NCBI RefSeq assembly: GCF_002240355.1
Contig: NZ_CP016353.1
Coordinates: 5,991,001-6,055,000 of the forward strand
DNA length: 64,000 nucleotides
Source: Prauserella marina
GTDB lineage: Bacteria > Actinomycetota > Actinomycetes > Mycobacteriales > Pseudonocardiaceae
Direction: 5' to 3'
The notes beneath the pieces were generated by a model. It was not told the origin of the DNA. It ran no database searches and saw only the letters and a program-made list of their open reading frames with translations. Position 1 is the first letter of the stretch. Each line of letters begins with the position of its first letter. The position numbers and the translations under genes were made by a program. Of this stretch, positions 6,862 through 16,439 are shown in pieces.

Positions 6862-8367
6862 GTGCAGAACTCGGCAACCTGCTCACCTCGCACGACGGAA
6901 CAACTCATCACCAGCGCCGCGTCCGGCCACGAACTCGGCTACGGAAGACGGTCGGCGCGAGGTCACGGATACGAGCAACGCGGACTCGCCCAGCTCCCGG
7001 TTTCGCGGCTTCACGAGGGAAGATTCGGCCGGATGTTCCGGCTCCCTCCCTACTTCCCCAGCGAAACCAGGATCGCGGATATCGCCCAGAAAATGCTGGA
7101 GAACGCGACGGGACCGAATCCGACACAGGACAATCCGACAATTCCCGCCGGTTACACCTATCTCGGGCAATTCATCGATCATGACCTGACATTCGATCCG
7201 GTCTCGAGCCTGACCCGGCAGAACGATCCAGACGCCCTGACCGATTTTGGCAGTCCGCGATTCGACCTCGACAGCCTGTACGGCAGGGGCCCCGCCGACG
7301 ATCCCTTCCTCGACAAGTCCTCGGGCGGCGAGAAGTTCCTCATCGGTAACCACGACAACAAGGACGACCTTCCGCGAAACGTCCAGGACACGGCCTTGAT
7401 CGGCGATCCACGCAACGACGAGAACATCTTCGTCGGGCAGCTTCATCTCACAATGCTGAAATTCCACAACAAGGTGATCGACAGAGTCGGCACGGATCTG
7501 TCACTGCGCAGAGGCAGCGAGACGACTTTCGAGGCTGCGCAACGGCTCGTCCGATGGCACTACCAGTGGATCGTCGTCCACGACTTCCTGCGCAGGATCG
7601 TCGGCGACGACATGCTGGCAAAGGTCCTCGACGAAACGGGCAAGGTTCCCGTACCACGGCTGAAACTCCTCAACTGGAGGAAAGCCCCGTTCATGCCGGT
7701 CGAGTTCTCGGTTGCCGCCTACCGCTTCGGACACTCGATGATCCGCGGCCGTTACAAGCTCAACACGTTCGTTCCCGCGCTGCCCACGTTCTTGCCGGGC
7801 AGCGTCAGCGTCAACCCACTCGGACATTTCGGCGGTTTCCGCATCCTGCCACCGTTCTGGACGATCGAGTGGGGACGGTTCTTCGACGTCAAGGGCGCGG
7901 GGTCGGCCGAACTCCAGCAGTCGAGGCTGATCGACACGAAGCTCGCCGATCCGCTCGCGGACCTTCCCGTCGAGATCGCCAACAACCCTTCTTCGCTGAT
8001 CATCCGCAACCTGAAGAGGGGCGCCCGGCTGTTGCTTCCCTCGGGGCAGGCGGTCGCGGGCTACCTGGGCGCCGACGTACTGACCGCCGAGGACTTGCAA
8101 CTGCCGCACCACGGCCCCGCGCCACTGTGGTATTACGTGCTCCGCGAGGCGGAACTACGGGCACAGGGCCGCCATCTCGGCGAAGTGGGCGGCAGGATCG
8201 TGGCCGAGGTGCTCGTCGGCCTGCTCGCCGCCGACCCCTCCTCCTACCTGCGCAACGAGCCGGCCTGGCGACCGGTCCTGCCCTCGGAAACGAGCGGTGA
8301 CTTCACCATGCCCGACCTGATCGCCTTCACCGGCCACGGGCTCGACGTGATCAAACCCGGTCCGTGA
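6862..8367 (+). CDS. Haem peroxidase family protein (animal-type peroxidase fold)
   Basis: A 501-aa protein. The motif GQFIDHDLTFDP (about residue 100) contains the distal His of mammalian-type haem peroxidases, and YRFGHSMIRGRY (about residue 293) the proximal His. HLTMLKFHNKVIDR and the Arg-containing segments between them also fit the family. No signal peptide is seen, so it is probably cytoplasmic. GTG 6862 is the only usual start codon before the conserved region, since the next ATG is inside FGRMF. This start lies in the last copies of the 21-base repeat array and lacks a ribosome binding site, so the first ten or so residues come from repeat DNA. Physiological substrate unknown. Confidence 0.85.
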   Translation: MQNSATCSPRTTEQLITSAASGHELGYGRRSARGHGYEQRGLAQLPVSRLHEGRFGRMFRLPPYFPSETRIADIAQKMLENATGPNPTQDNPTIPAGYTYLGQFIDHDLTFDPVSSLTRQNDPDALTDFGSPRFDLDSLYGRGPADDPFLDKSSGGEKFLIGNHDNKDDLPRNVQDTALIGDPRNDENIFVGQLHLTMLKFHNKVIDRVGTDLSLRRGSETTFEAAQRLVRWHYQWIVVHDFLRRIVGDDMLAKVLDETGKVPVPRLKLLNWRKAPFMPVEFSVAAYRFGHSMIRGRYKLNTFVPALPTFLPGSVSVNPLGHFGGFRILPPFWTIEWGRFFDVKGAGSAELQQSRLIDTKLADPLADLPVEIANNPSSLIIRNLKRGARLLLPSGQAVAGYLGADVLTAEDLQLPHHGPAPLWYYVLREAELRAQGRHLGEVGGRIVAEVLVGLLAADPSSYLRNEPAWRPVLPSETSGDFTMPDLIAFTGHGLDVIKPGP

Positions 8368-8372
8368 TCCCT

Positions 8373-8406
8373 TCGGTTGTCCGGCGGCGGGCCGCCGGAC
8401 AACCGA
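8373..8406 (+). terminator. Terminator after the haem peroxidase gene
   Basis: TCGGTTGTCCGGCGGC (8373-8388) and its exact reverse complement (8391-8406) form a perfect 16-bp stem with almost no loop. It starts five bases after the peroxidase stop and ends 49 bases before recQ. Confidence 0.8.
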
Positions 8407-8455
8407 GCAGGTCGGCGAGTGACCGATCTCGGTTCTTGTCTCGTAGGATCGCCGG

Positions 8456-10261
8456 GTGACTTCCCCCGAGACACTGCAAGTACTGAACCGGGTCTTCGGT
8501 TATGACTCGTTCCGGGAAGGCCAGCAGGAGATCATCGATCACGTCGCGGGTGGCGGCGACGCACTCGTGCTCATGCCGACCGGCGGCGGCAAATCGCTGT
8601 GCTACCAGATTCCCTCGTTGGTTCGCGAGGGTGTCGGCGTCGTGATCTCGCCGCTCATCGCGCTCATGCAGGACCAGGTCGATGCTCTACGGGCACTCGG
8701 CGTGCGGGCTGGTTTCCTCAACTCGACCCAGGACCCCGGCGAACGCAGGATGGTCGAGGCCGAGTTTTTGGCCGGCGAACTGGACCTGCTCTACCTCGCC
8801 CCTGAACGGCTGAAGGTCGATGCCACCGTCGCTCTGCTCGACAAGGGTTCCGTCGCGTTGTTCGCGATCGACGAGGCACACTGTGTTTCCCAGTGGGGTC
8901 ACGACTTCCGGCCGGATTACCTCGCGTTGTCGAGTCTGCACGAGCGGTGGCCGGAGGTGCCGCGCATCGCGTTGACAGCCACGGCGACGAAGGCGACGCA
9001 CGCGGAGATCACGCAGCGGCTCAAGCTCGAAGAGGCCCACCATTTCGTCGCGAGTTTCGACCGGCCGAACATCCAGTACCGGATCGCGCCGAAGAACGAG
9101 CCCCGCAAGCAGTTGCTCGACCTGGTCCGCAACGAGCACGCGGGCGAAGCGGGGATCGTGTACTGCCTGTCCCGCAAGTCCGTTGAGGACATAGCGGAGT
9201 TCCTGGTACGCAACGGTATCGACGCCGTGCCCTACCACGCTGGACTCGATGCGGGAACCAGGGCAGAGCATCAGGCCCGGTTCCTGCGCGAGGACGGTCT
9301 CATCGTCGTGGCCACCATCGCCTTCGGCATGGGGATCGACAAGCCGGACGTGCGATTCGTCGCTCACCTCGATCTCCCGAAGTCGGTGGAGGGCTACTAC
9401 CAGGAAACCGGTAGGGCCGGCAGGGACGGGCTGCCTTCGACGGCCTGGCTCGCCTACGGTCTCCAGGACGTCGTCCAGCAGCGCAAGCTCATCGACAATT
9501 CCGAAGGCGACGTCGCTCACCGCCGCAAGCAGAGCGCGCATCTCGACGCGATGCTCGCGCTGTGCGAAGCGGTGGAGTGCAGGCGGGTTCAGCTGCTCGG
9601 CTACTTCGGCCAGAGCGCGACGCCGTGCGGCAACTGCGACACCTGTCTCGCTCCTCCCGAGTCGTGGGACGGAACGGTCGCGGCGCAGAAACTGTTGTCC
9701 ACCGTGGTGCGGTTGCGCAGAGAACGGCGGCAGAAGTTCGGTGCCGGGCAGATCATCGACATCCTGCTCGGCAAGAAGACCAGCAAGGTCACCCAGCACA
9801 GCCACGACGAGCTGAGCGTGTTCGGCATCGGTACCGAGCTTTCCGAGCCGGAATGGCGAGGCGTCGTGCGGCAACTGCTCGCGAAGGGACTACTGGCCGT
9901 CGAGGGCGACTACGGGACGCTGGTGACGACGGGCGAAAGCGACGAGGTCCTATACCGGGGCAGAAAAGTACTGCTGCGCACCGAACCGAAGCGCGCCGCG
10001 AAACAGGCGAAGCCGCGTCGCGCCGAGGCCGCCGAACTGTCGGAGGAAGCGGCCCCTGTCTTCGAACGGTTGCGGGCATGGCGCGCCGCGACGGCGAAGG
10101 AACAGGGTGTCCCCGCGTACGTCATCTTCCACGACGCGACGTTGCGGCAGATCGCGACCGACCGGCCTTCGAGCATGGCCGAACTGGGCGCGGTGAGCGG
10201 CGTCGGGGAGAGCAAGCTGGCCAAGTACGGCGAGCAGGTGCTGGAGACGGTCGGCGGATAG
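8456..10261 (+). CDS. recQ: ATP-dependent DNA helicase RecQ
   Basis: A 601-aa 3'-5' helicase of the RecQ family, acting in recombination and repair. Visible in order: Walker A PTGGGKS (residues 41-47), DEAH box in [20 protein letters not shown] (about 140-160), motif VI region [10 protein letters not shown], a zinc-binding domain with Cys in [12 protein letters not shown] and CGNCDTC, a winged helix, and a C-terminal HRDC domain (about 520-601). Full length and intact. The GTG start is preceded by TAGGAT at 8444-8449, six bases away, with no ribosome binding site, suggesting leaderless translation. It ends five bases before the convergent dedA-type gene. Confidence 0.95.
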   Translation: MTSPETLQVLNRVFGYDSFREGQQEIIDHVAGGGDALVLMPTGGGKSLCYQIPSLVREGVGVVISPLIALMQDQVDALRALGVRAGFLNSTQDPGERRMVEAEFLAGELDLLYLAPERLKVDATVALLDKGSVALFAIDEAHCVSQWGHDFRPDYLALSSLHERWPEVPRIALTATATKATHAEITQRLKLEEAHHFVASFDRPNIQYRIAPKNEPRKQLLDLVRNEHAGEAGIVYCLSRKSVEDIAEFLVRNGIDAVPYHAGLDAGTRAEHQARFLREDGLIVVATIAFGMGIDKPDVRFVAHLDLPKSVEGYYQETGRAGRDGLPSTAWLAYGLQDVVQQRKLIDNSEGDVAHRRKQSAHLDAMLALCEAVECRRVQLLGYFGQSATPCGNCDTCLAPPESWDGTVAAQKLLSTVVRLRRERRQKFGAGQIIDILLGKKTSKVTQHSHDELSVFGIGTELSEPEWRGVVRQLLAKGLLAVEGDYGTLVTTGESDEVLYRGRKVLLRTEPKRAAKQAKPRRAEAAELSEEAAPVFERLRAWRAATAKEQGVPAYVIFHDATLRQIATDRPSSMAELGAVSGVGESKLAKYGEQVLETVGG

Positions 10262-10266
10262 CCCGG

Positions 10267-10908
10267 TCAGGCCGCGTCCTGTTGGTCGCCTTTCGCCGCG
10301 CGCCTGCGTTTGACCAGAACAATCACAGCGCCGACGGCGACGATGACACCGAGCACGATCCAGCTTCCGGCACCGATGGCGTTCTCGATGCGCCGCGCGG
10401 CGTCTCCTGCCGCCATGCCGACGCCGATGTGCAGTGCGCACCACGCCATGGCCGCGAGGACCATCGCGGGAATGAACTTGCGCAGCGGCAGTTTCGCGGC
10501 GCCTGCCGAGGCGGGCACGAGCGTGCGCAGAACAGGGAGGAAGATCCCGATGACGACGGCGTAGGCGCCCCGTTTCCTGAGTACCTCGGTCGCCCTGTCC
10601 CAGCTTTGGGCTCCGTGTTTGCGGATGACCTTGGTCTGGCGCAGTGTGGGGCCGAATTTCCAGCCGATGAAGTAGCCGAGCGAGTCGCCCGCGATGGCGC
10701 AGGCCGTGGTGACCAGCCACATCAGCAGGAAGCCCGACGGGCTCGCGACGGTGGTCCCCAGTATGAACAGCCCGGTCTCACCCGGCGCGATGAACCCGAG
10801 CCCGAGCGTGGTCTCGCCGAAGACGAGCAGGCCCGCCGCCGCGACCAGCCCCGCGGGCGGCAGGCTTTGCAACCAGTCGAGGATGTCGTTGACCACGGTG
10901 GCGAGCAC
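10267..10908 (-). CDS. DedA-family (SNARE-associated/VTT domain) membrane protein
   Basis: A 213-aa integral membrane protein. The DedA signature is clear: GETTLGLGFIAPGETGLFIL near residue 30, the GDSLGYFIGWKFG segment, and RFLPVLRT-like FLPVLRTLVPASAG in the middle. About five or six hydrophobic segments are followed by a basic tail (KRRRAAKGDQQDAA). DedA/VTT proteins act as lipid scramblases/flippases or in membrane homeostasis. Starts at GTG 10908 or GTG 10896 both fit. It converges on recQ, and a TetR gene lies 72 bases upstream on the same strand. Confidence 0.85.
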   Translation of the reverse strand: MLATVVNDILDWLQSLPPAGLVAAAGLLVFGETTLGLGFIAPGETGLFILGTTVASPSGFLLMWLVTTACAIAGDSLGYFIGWKFGPTLRQTKVIRKHGAQSWDRATEVLRKRGAYAVVIGIFLPVLRTLVPASAGAAKLPLRKFIPAMVLAAMAWCALHIGVGMAAGDAARRIENAIGAGSWIVLGVIVAVGAVIVLVKRRRAAKGDQQDAA

Positions 10909-10980
10909 CCTTCGGAGACGGCGGCTTCGCGTGCCTTCCGAGCCTGCCGCACATCCGGGGGTATCGCGAACCGTGCGCGA

Positions 10981-11616
10981 TCAGTCGAGCAGCGCGGGAT
11001 CCGTGGCGACCGACCGCAGTCTGGCGAGCATCGCGCCAGAGGCCATGCGGTAGCTCGCGGGGTCGGAGTAGAGCAGCGCGTCCTGGCTTCCGCTCCTGCC
11101 GAGTGCGTCGAGTTCGAACGCGAGCTGTCGCACGTCGGTCTCCGCCGCTATCTCGCCGAGATCGCGGGCTTCCTCGATGGTGCGCGCGTAGAGCCGTTGC
11201 CAGTCGCGTCTCGCCGAGGCGACGGCGTCGCGGACCCTGCCTGGCCTCGCGTCGAACTCCGCGGCCGCCGAGATGAAGAAACAACCGCCCGAGAAGACGG
11301 GTTTGCGGGCGTAGCGCAGCCACGACTCGCACAACGCCCGCACTCTGCGGACACCGGAAGGGGCGCGTAGCGCGGGTTTGACGACCTCGCCGACGAACAC
11401 TTCGACGGCGGCCCTGACGGTCGCGAGCTGCAACTCCTCCTTGGAACCGAACTGGGCGAACACCCCGCTCTTGCTGAATTCCAGCTCGGCCGCGAGGCGG
11501 CGGACGGAAAGGCTGTCGAGTCCTTCGACGGAGGCGATGTCCATGGCGCGGCCCAGCACGGCCCTGCGCGACTGCTGCCCTCGCTCGATGCGCTTGTCCA
11601 CCCGGTTGCCGCTCAT
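10981..11616 (-). CDS. TetR-family transcriptional regulator
   Basis: A 211-aa protein with an N-terminal helix-turn-helix (about residues 18-65: GLDSLSVRRLAAELEFSKSG then VFAQFGSKEELQ). VFAQFGSKEELQL is characteristic of the TetR group with a C-terminal 16-type ligand domain. The gene is divergent from the SGNH hydrolase gene at 11737; the 120-base gap contains a perfect CCAAG-ATA-CTTGG palindrome (11646-11658), a candidate operator for autoregulation and control of the hydrolase. Confidence 0.85.
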   Translation of the reverse strand: MSGNRVDKRIERGQQSRRAVLGRAMDIASVEGLDSLSVRRLAAELEFSKSGVFAQFGSKEELQLATVRAAVEVFVGEVVKPALRAPSGVRRVRALCESWLRYARKPVFSGGCFFISAAAEFDARPGRVRDAVASARRDWQRLYARTIEEARDLGEIAAETDVRQLAFELDALGRSGSQDALLYSDPASYRMASGAMLARLRSVATDPALLD

Positions 11617-11645
11617 TCACTCAGTCTAACTCACCGGACAGTCGT

Positions 11646-11658
11646 CCAAGATACTTGG
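11646..11658. promoter_or_regulatory. Candidate TetR operator CCAAG-N3-CTTGG
   Basis: The perfect 13-base palindrome CCAAGATACTTGG sits in the 120-base divergent gap between the TetR gene (start 11616) and the SGNH hydrolase gene (start 11737). TetR proteins commonly bind such sites in their own divergent promoter region. Confidence 0.45.
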
Positions 11659-11736
11659 AAAAACTGACTAGGCAAACGCGCGTCACGAGTGCAAACTATT
11701 AGTACGGTCGTCCACCTACTTTGTCGAGGAGCCGAA

Positions 11737-12396
11737 ATGAACGAACGCACCGATCCGCATTGCCTCACCGACGAGGTGCTGTACCCGCTGCTCTACGGAG
11801 CGGGCTGGCGCAGACTCGTCGTCCTCGGCGACAGCGTCGCCGAGGGTGCTGGCGACCTTGACGACCCACCCGGCTATCCGAGGCAACCGTGGGCCGACCG
11901 GCTGGCGGCGGTCCTCACCGCGCACAACCCCGCGCTCGCCTACCTCAACCTCGGCAAGTACGGAGCGTTCGCCGACGAGGTCAAGCACCTGCAACTGAGC
12001 GCGGCGCTCGCGTTCGAGCCCGGTCTCACGGTCGTGGCCTGCGGCGGCAACGACATGCTGCACCGCACTTTCGACCCCGGCGCGGTGGAAGCGGTACTCG
12101 ACAGCATCGTCGGGGCGTTGCGCGGCGACGTGGTCACCATGGGGCTCTTCGACATCTCCCGCTCACCCGCGCTCTCTCCGGAGCGGGCTGCCGCGCTGCG
12201 GCCGAGGCTGGCCGCGCTCGCGTCGCTGACCCGGTCCGTCGCCGACCGGAACGGCGCGTGGCACGTCGACCTCGCGAACCATCCCGCCTCGGCGGACGCC
12301 TCGATTTACAGCTCGGACGGCATCCACGTCAACGCGAGGGGGCACGCCATCGCGGCGACCGAGACGCTTCGGCTACTCGGCGGCATTCTCGGCTGA
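11737..12396 (+). CDS. SGNH/GDSL-type hydrolase (lipase/esterase)
   Basis: A 219-aa protein of the SGNH hydrolase superfamily. Block [11 protein letters not shown] carries the nucleophile Ser33, block III is GGND, and block [15 protein letters not shown] carries the Asp and His of the catalytic set. No signal peptide, so probably cytoplasmic; substrate not predictable (esters of lipids or sugars). Start ATG 11737 is preceded by GAGGAG at 11726-11731. Its 3' end overlaps that of the convergent cysQ by 24 bases. Confidence 0.85.
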   Translation: MNERTDPHCLTDEVLYPLLYGAGWRRLVVLGDSVAEGAGDLDDPPGYPRQPWADRLAAVLTAHNPALAYLNLGKYGAFADEVKHLQLSAALAFEPGLTVVACGGNDMLHRTFDPGAVEAVLDSIVGALRGDVVTMGLFDISRSPALSPERAAALRPRLAALASLTRSVADRNGAWHVDLANHPASADASIYSSDGIHVNARGHAIAATETLRLLGGILG

Positions 12397-13122
12397 GATG
12401 GCAGCCAGCAGCCGTTCCGCCAGCTCCGGCCTACAGATCACCAGGTCGGGAAGGTAGGGGTTGCTTTCGTTGTATCGCAAGGGTGATCCGTCGATCCGGC
12501 TCGCGTGCAGCCCCGCCGCGAGCGCGACGCCGACCGGGGCCGCCGAATCCCACTCCCACTGCCCTCCCGCGTGGAGGTAGGCGTCGACATCGCCCCGCAG
12601 CACCGCCATGGCCTTCGCCCCTGCGGAGCCGAGCGGGACGACTTCCGCGCCGAGGGCGGAGGCGACCCCTGCCGCGAAGGACGGCGGCCTGCTCTGGCTC
12701 ACGACGATGCGCACACCTTCGGTGACCCGGTCGGCGAGCACCGCGGTGTCACTGGAATACACGACGTCGAGTGCGGGCAGGGACACCGCCGCAGCCGTGA
12801 TGCCCTTGCCCGCTTCCCACAGCGCGACGTGCACGGCCCAGTCGACGCGGTCGCGCGTGCTGAACTCGCAGGTGCCGTCGAGCGGGTCGACGATCCACAC
12901 GCGTTCGGCTTCGAGCCTTCTCGGGTCGTCGGCCGACTCCTCGGACAGCACCGCGTCGTCCGGTCGCGATTCGGCGAGCCGGGTCGTCAGCAACGTGTTG
13001 GATTCGGTGTCGCCGAGCCTGCCGAGGGCCGTGCTGTCGTCGCAGCCTCCCGCCCTGACCGAGAGAAGGAGCCTGCCCGCCTCTTCAGCCAGCCTTGCCG
13101 CGATGCGTACGTCAGTGGTCAC
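12373..13122 (-). CDS. cysQ: 3'(2'),5'-bisphosphate nucleotidase CysQ (inositol monophosphatase family)
   Basis: A 249-aa protein with the metal-binding motif DPLDGT at residues 79-84, the upstream acidic LSEES (59-63), and the C-terminal [16 protein letters not shown] signature of IMPase/CysQ enzymes. CysQ hydrolyses PAP (and PAPS) to AMP (APS), clearing a product that inhibits sulfotransferases. Its ATG overlaps the end of cysNC by four bases, making it the third gene of a cysD-cysNC-cysQ operon, which supports the PAP phosphatase role over inositol phosphatase. Confidence 0.88.
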   Translation of the reverse strand: MTTDVRIAARLAEEAGRLLLSVRAGGCDDSTALGRLGDTESNTLLTTRLAESRPDDAVLSEESADDPRRLEAERVWIVDPLDGTCEFSTRDRVDWAVHVALWEAGKGITAAAVSLPALDVVYSSDTAVLADRVTEGVRIVVSQSRPPSFAAGVASALGAEVVPLGSAGAKAMAVLRGDVDAYLHAGGQWEWDSAAPVGVALAAGLHASRIDGSPLRYNESNPYLPDLVICRPELAERLLAAISAENAAE

Positions 13123-14939
13123 GATTCCAGGAAACCAAGAATGGCCTCAGCCATGGCCGCTGGGTCACCATCGCCGGGCCGGAACACCAGTTCGGGCGCG
13201 GAAGGCACCTGATAGGGGTCGTCGATTCCGGTGAAGCCGGTGAGCGAGCCCGCCCTCGCCTTCGCGTAGAGGCCCTTCGGGTCGCGTTCCTCGCACACGT
13301 CGATGGGGGTGTCGACGAACACCTCGACGAAGGGCAGCCCGGCCGCGTCGTGGACGGCTCGGACCCGGTCCCTGTCGGCGCCGTAGGGACTGATCAACGA
13401 GGCGATGGCGACGACGCCCGCGTCGGCGAAGAGACGGGCGACCTCTCCGACCCTGCGCACGTTCTCGCTCCGGTCGGCGGCGGTGAACCCGAGATCGGCG
13501 TTGAGCCCGTGCCGCAGATTGTCGCCGTCGAGCAGGTAGGCGGCCCTGCCCGTCGCGATGAGCTTGCGTTCAAGTTCGACGCCGACCGCCGACTTACCGG
13601 AGCCGGAAAGGCCCGTGAGCCACACCGTCGCACCCTCGGCTTGTCGCTGCTGCCTGGTGACCGCGCTTCGCTGCCAGGCGAGCTGGACCTCGTCGGCGCG
13701 CGGGCCGGTGATCATGCCGGCGGCGACGGTGTCGTTGGTCGCCTCGTCGACGAGGATGAAACTGCCCGTCGTCCTGTTGCGCCGGTACGGATCGAAGAGC
13801 AACGGTTGCCTGCTGGTCAGCCGGATCCTGCCGATCTCGTTGAGCGCGAGGGCATCCGCGTGCTCGTCGCGATGCAGGGTGTTGACGTCGAGCCGGTAGT
13901 CGAATTCGCGGACGGTCGCCTTGACGCTTCTCGTGGTGTGCCGCAGCACGAAGGTGGAGCCGACGGCGAGCTTGTCCCGCTCCGCGAACCAGCACACCAT
14001 GGCGTCGATGTCGGAGCCGACGTGCGGCCGGTTTCCCTTCCTGCACAGCAAATCGCCTCTGCCGACGTCGAGTTCGCCCGCGAGCTGAACGGTCACCGCC
14101 TGCGGTGGAAACGCTTCCGCGAGCGGCACCCCACCCGGCCCCCAGATCGCACTCACCGTGCTCTGGTGGCCGGAGGGAAGCACGAGCACCTCGTCGCCGG
14201 GCTTGAAGACTCCGCCGGCGACCGTGCCGGAATACCCCCGGAACTCCTGACTGCGGATGACGTACTGCACGGGAAGGCGTGCGTCGACGAGGTTGCGGTC
14301 CGAGGCGACGTGCACCTGTTCGAGGTGGTGCAGCAACGATGTTCCCTCATACCACGGCATGCTGGCGCTTCGGTGCACGATGTTGTCGCCGAGCAGCGCC
14401 GAGACCGGAACGAACGTCAGGTCGTGCACGTCGAGCTTCATCGAGAACCGGCGGAAGTCCGCGCAGATCTCGTCGAACCGGTCGCGGGACCAGTCGACCA
14501 GATCCATTTTGTTGACGCACAGCACGACGTGCGGGATACCGAGCAGGCTCGCGAGAAACGCGTGTCTGCGCGACTGTTCGAGCACGCCCTTGCGCGCGTC
14601 GACGAGCACAAGCGCGACGTCGGCCGTCGACGCACCGGTGACCATGTTCCTCGTGTACTGAATGTGGCCGGGAGTGTCGGCGATGATGAACTTCCTTCGC
14701 GGCGTCGCGAAGTAGCGGTGGGCGACATCGATGGTGATGCCCTGCTCCCTCTCGGCCCTGAGACCGTCGGTGAGCAGGGCGAGGTTCGGATAGTCCTCGC
14801 CACGTCGCCTGCTCGCCAACTCGACGGCGGCGAGTTGGTCGACGAACAGCGTTTTGGAATCGTGCAGGAGCCTGCCGATGAGCGTCGACTTGCCGTCGTC
14901 GACACTGCCTGCCGTCGCGAGCCTGAGCAACTGGGACAT
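13119..14939 (-). CDS. cysNC: Bifunctional sulfate adenylyltransferase subunit 1 / adenylylsulfate kinase CysNC
   Basis: A 606-aa fusion. The N-terminal CysN GTPase carries GSVDDGKST (P-loop), DTPGH and NKMD, followed by EF-Tu-like beta domains to about residue 430. The C-terminal CysC APS kinase (about 437-606) has its own P-loop GLSGSGKS and [17 protein letters not shown]. With CysD it makes APS from sulfate and ATP, then phosphorylates APS to PAPS. The ATG at 14939 shares one base with the cysD stop (TGATG), so translation is probably coupled. Both P-loops are intact. Confidence 0.95.
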   Translation of the reverse strand: MSQLLRLATAGSVDDGKSTLIGRLLHDSKTLFVDQLAAVELASRRRGEDYPNLALLTDGLRAEREQGITIDVAHRYFATPRRKFIIADTPGHIQYTRNMVTGASTADVALVLVDARKGVLEQSRRHAFLASLLGIPHVVLCVNKMDLVDWSRDRFDEICADFRRFSMKLDVHDLTFVPVSALLGDNIVHRSASMPWYEGTSLLHHLEQVHVASDRNLVDARLPVQYVIRSQEFRGYSGTVAGGVFKPGDEVLVLPSGHQSTVSAIWGPGGVPLAEAFPPQAVTVQLAGELDVGRGDLLCRKGNRPHVGSDIDAMVCWFAERDKLAVGSTFVLRHTTRSVKATVREFDYRLDVNTLHRDEHADALALNEIGRIRLTSRQPLLFDPYRRNRTTGSFILVDEATNDTVAAGMITGPRADEVQLAWQRSAVTRQQRQAEGATVWLTGLSGSGKSAVGVELERKLIATGRAAYLLDGDNLRHGLNADLGFTAADRSENVRRVGEVARLFADAGVVAIASLISPYGADRDRVRAVHDAAGLPFVEVFVDTPIDVCEERDPKGLYAKARAGSLTGFTGIDDPYQVPSAPELVFRPGDGDPAAMAEAILGFLES

Positions 14940-15850
14940 CAGAAGTAGCCCTCGATCTTGCGGTCTTCCATACCTGCCTCTGAGATCCGGTCGTCGGCTC
15001 TCGTCGCTCCTCTTTCGGTCACTCTCGTCGCGGCGATCTCGGCGACCACGTGCGCCGCGTCGGCCGCGACGGACTCGACGCAACCGGTGCAGGTCGCGTC
15101 GCCGACCGTGCGGAATCGCACAGTCGCCTCGTAACCGTGCTCGTCAGGCGACGGGGAAAGGTGTTCGGTAACGGCGAGCATCATGCCGTCCCGCTGGAAG
15201 ACCTCGCGCCGGTGCGCGTAGTAGAGCGAGGGCAGCGCGATGTCCTCCTCGGCCACGTAGGTCCAGACGTCCAGCTCGGTCCAGTTGGAAAGCGGGAAAA
15301 CCCTGATGTGCTCGCCTTTTCTGTACCGTCCATTGTAGAGATTCCAGAGTTCGGGCCGCTGCGCCCTTGGATTCCACTGGCCGAACTCGTCGCGGAAACT
15401 GAACACTCGCTCCTTCGCTCGTGCCTTCTCCTCGTCTCTCCTCGCCCCGCCGAAGACGGCGTCGTAGCCATTTTCGCGAATGGTCCGCAGCAGGGTCGCC
15501 GTCTGGAGCCTGTTCCTGCTCGCATTCCTCCCTCGCTCCTCGACGACGGCGCCGCTGTCGATGTCCTCCTGCACGCTGCCGACGACGAGCCGCAGGCCCA
15601 GGTCCCGCACGACCCGATCGCGAAACTCGACGACCTCACGAAAGTTGTGCCCCGTGTCGATGTGCAGCACGGGAAACGGCAGTGGAGCGGGCCAGAACGC
15701 GCGGGCGGCGAGGTGCAACATGACGACCGAATCCTTGCCGCCGGAAAACAGCAGCACCGGATTTTCGAAGGTCGCCGCAACCTCCCGGAAGATATGCACG
15801 GCCTCGGCTTCGAGCGCGCGCAACTGCGTCAGTTCGTAGGTCGTCCGCAC
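14939..15850 (-). CDS. cysD: Sulfate adenylyltransferase subunit 2 CysD
   Basis: A 303-aa PP-loop ATP pyrophosphatase-type protein with LLFSGGKDSVVMLHLA near residue 36 and conserved RRDEEKARAKERVFSFRD and LSNWTELDVW. It adenylylates sulfate as a heterodimer with CysN. I place the start at GTG 15850, with GAAAGG eight bases upstream; GTG 15859 is possible but overlaps that site. First gene of the cysD-cysNC-cysQ operon. A KstR-like box (15882-15895) lies 32 bases upstream, shared with the divergent operon. Confidence 0.93.
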   Translation of the reverse strand: MRTTYELTQLRALEAEAVHIFREVAATFENPVLLFSGGKDSVVMLHLAARAFWPAPLPFPVLHIDTGHNFREVVEFRDRVVRDLGLRLVVGSVQEDIDSGAVVEERGRNASRNRLQTATLLRTIRENGYDAVFGGARRDEEKARAKERVFSFRDEFGQWNPRAQRPELWNLYNGRYRKGEHIRVFPLSNWTELDVWTYVAEEDIALPSLYYAHRREVFQRDGMMLAVTEHLSPSPDEHGYEATVRFRTVGDATCTGCVESVAADAAHVVAEIAATRVTERGATRADDRISEAGMEDRKIEGYF

Positions 15851-15881
15851 GCTGACCACCTTTCGGAATCAGCAACGAAAC

Positions 15882-15895
15882 TAGAACAGGTTCTT
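15882..15895. promoter_or_regulatory. KstR-type operator 1 in the cysD / NTF2-like divergent region
   Basis: TAGAACAGGTTCTT matches the mycobacterial/rhodococcal KstR motif TnnAACnnGTTnnA at all but the last base, and the AGAAC/GTTCT arms are perfect. KstR is the TetR repressor of sterol catabolism, released by a steroid-CoA. The site is 32 bases from cysD and 35 from the NTF2-like gene, so it could act on either. Confidence 0.6.
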
Positions 15896-15929
15896 GCACT
15901 TGGTCAAGGGAGCGCGGAAGCTGGAGAGC

Positions 15930-16418
15930 ATGGACATCGCGACCCTTTCGGCCATCGAGGAGATCAAGCGAGTCAAGTACCGCTACCTGCGCTGCGTCGA
16001 CCTCAAGGACTGGGACGAACTCGCGGGAACGCTCGCCCCTGACGTGACAGCCAACTACGGCACTCCCGCGATGGGCGAGCCGCTGAATTTCACCGGCCGC
16101 ACCGAGTTGATCGACTTTCTCAGCACGACACTCGACGAGAAGATCACCACCGTGCACGCGGCCGGTCAACCCGAGATCGACATCGAAGGCACGAGGGCCC
16201 ATGGCGTCTGGAGTTTCCAGGACAAGGTCATCGCCAAGGAACACAAGGTCGTCATCGAGGGCGCCGCGTTCTACGAGGACAGCTACGTATTCGAAGAGCA
16301 AGGCGGCTGGCTCATCCGGCACACCGGCTACACCCGCACCTACGAGGCGACCTACTCGTTCGAGAGCATTCCCGGATACCGACTCACCTCGACGCCTGGA
16401 CGATTGACCACGACATAG
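15930..16418 (+). CDS. SnoaL/NTF2-like small protein
   Basis: A 162-aa protein starting at ATG 15930. The N-terminal IEEIKRVKYRYLRCVDLKDW and LAPDVTANYG, followed by a curved-sheet pattern ending VFEEQGGWLIRHTGYTRTYE, fit the SnoaL_4/NTF2-like alpha+beta barrel, which includes polyketide cyclases, hydratases and ketosteroid-isomerase-like folds. The fold is common in steroid metabolism, fitting the KstR-type boxes on both sides. Its stop codon TAG is the first three bases of the second box. Catalytic residues cannot be assigned by eye. Confidence 0.75.
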   Translation: MDIATLSAIEEIKRVKYRYLRCVDLKDWDELAGTLAPDVTANYGTPAMGEPLNFTGRTELIDFLSTTLDEKITTVHAAGQPEIDIEGTRAHGVWSFQDKVIAKEHKVVIEGAAFYEDSYVFEEQGGWLIRHTGYTRTYEATYSFESIPGYRLTSTPGRLTTT

Positions 16419-16429
16419 AACGAGTTCTA
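16416..16429 (+). promoter_or_regulatory. KstR-type operator 2 with leaderless promoter
   Basis: TAGAACGAGTTCTA is a perfect palindrome and a full match to the KstR motif TnnAACnnGTTnnA. It overlaps the -10-like hexamer TACTAT (16428-16433), six bases before GTG 16440, so a bound repressor would block the promoter of the DUF1214 gene. This is the strongest operator match in the window. Confidence 0.75.
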
Positions 16430-16439
16430 CTATCATCGG

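Noticed and set aside
13095-14948. 617-codon plus-strand frame over cysNC
   Set aside because: Antisense shadow of cysNC, whose two P-loops and length are diagnostic.
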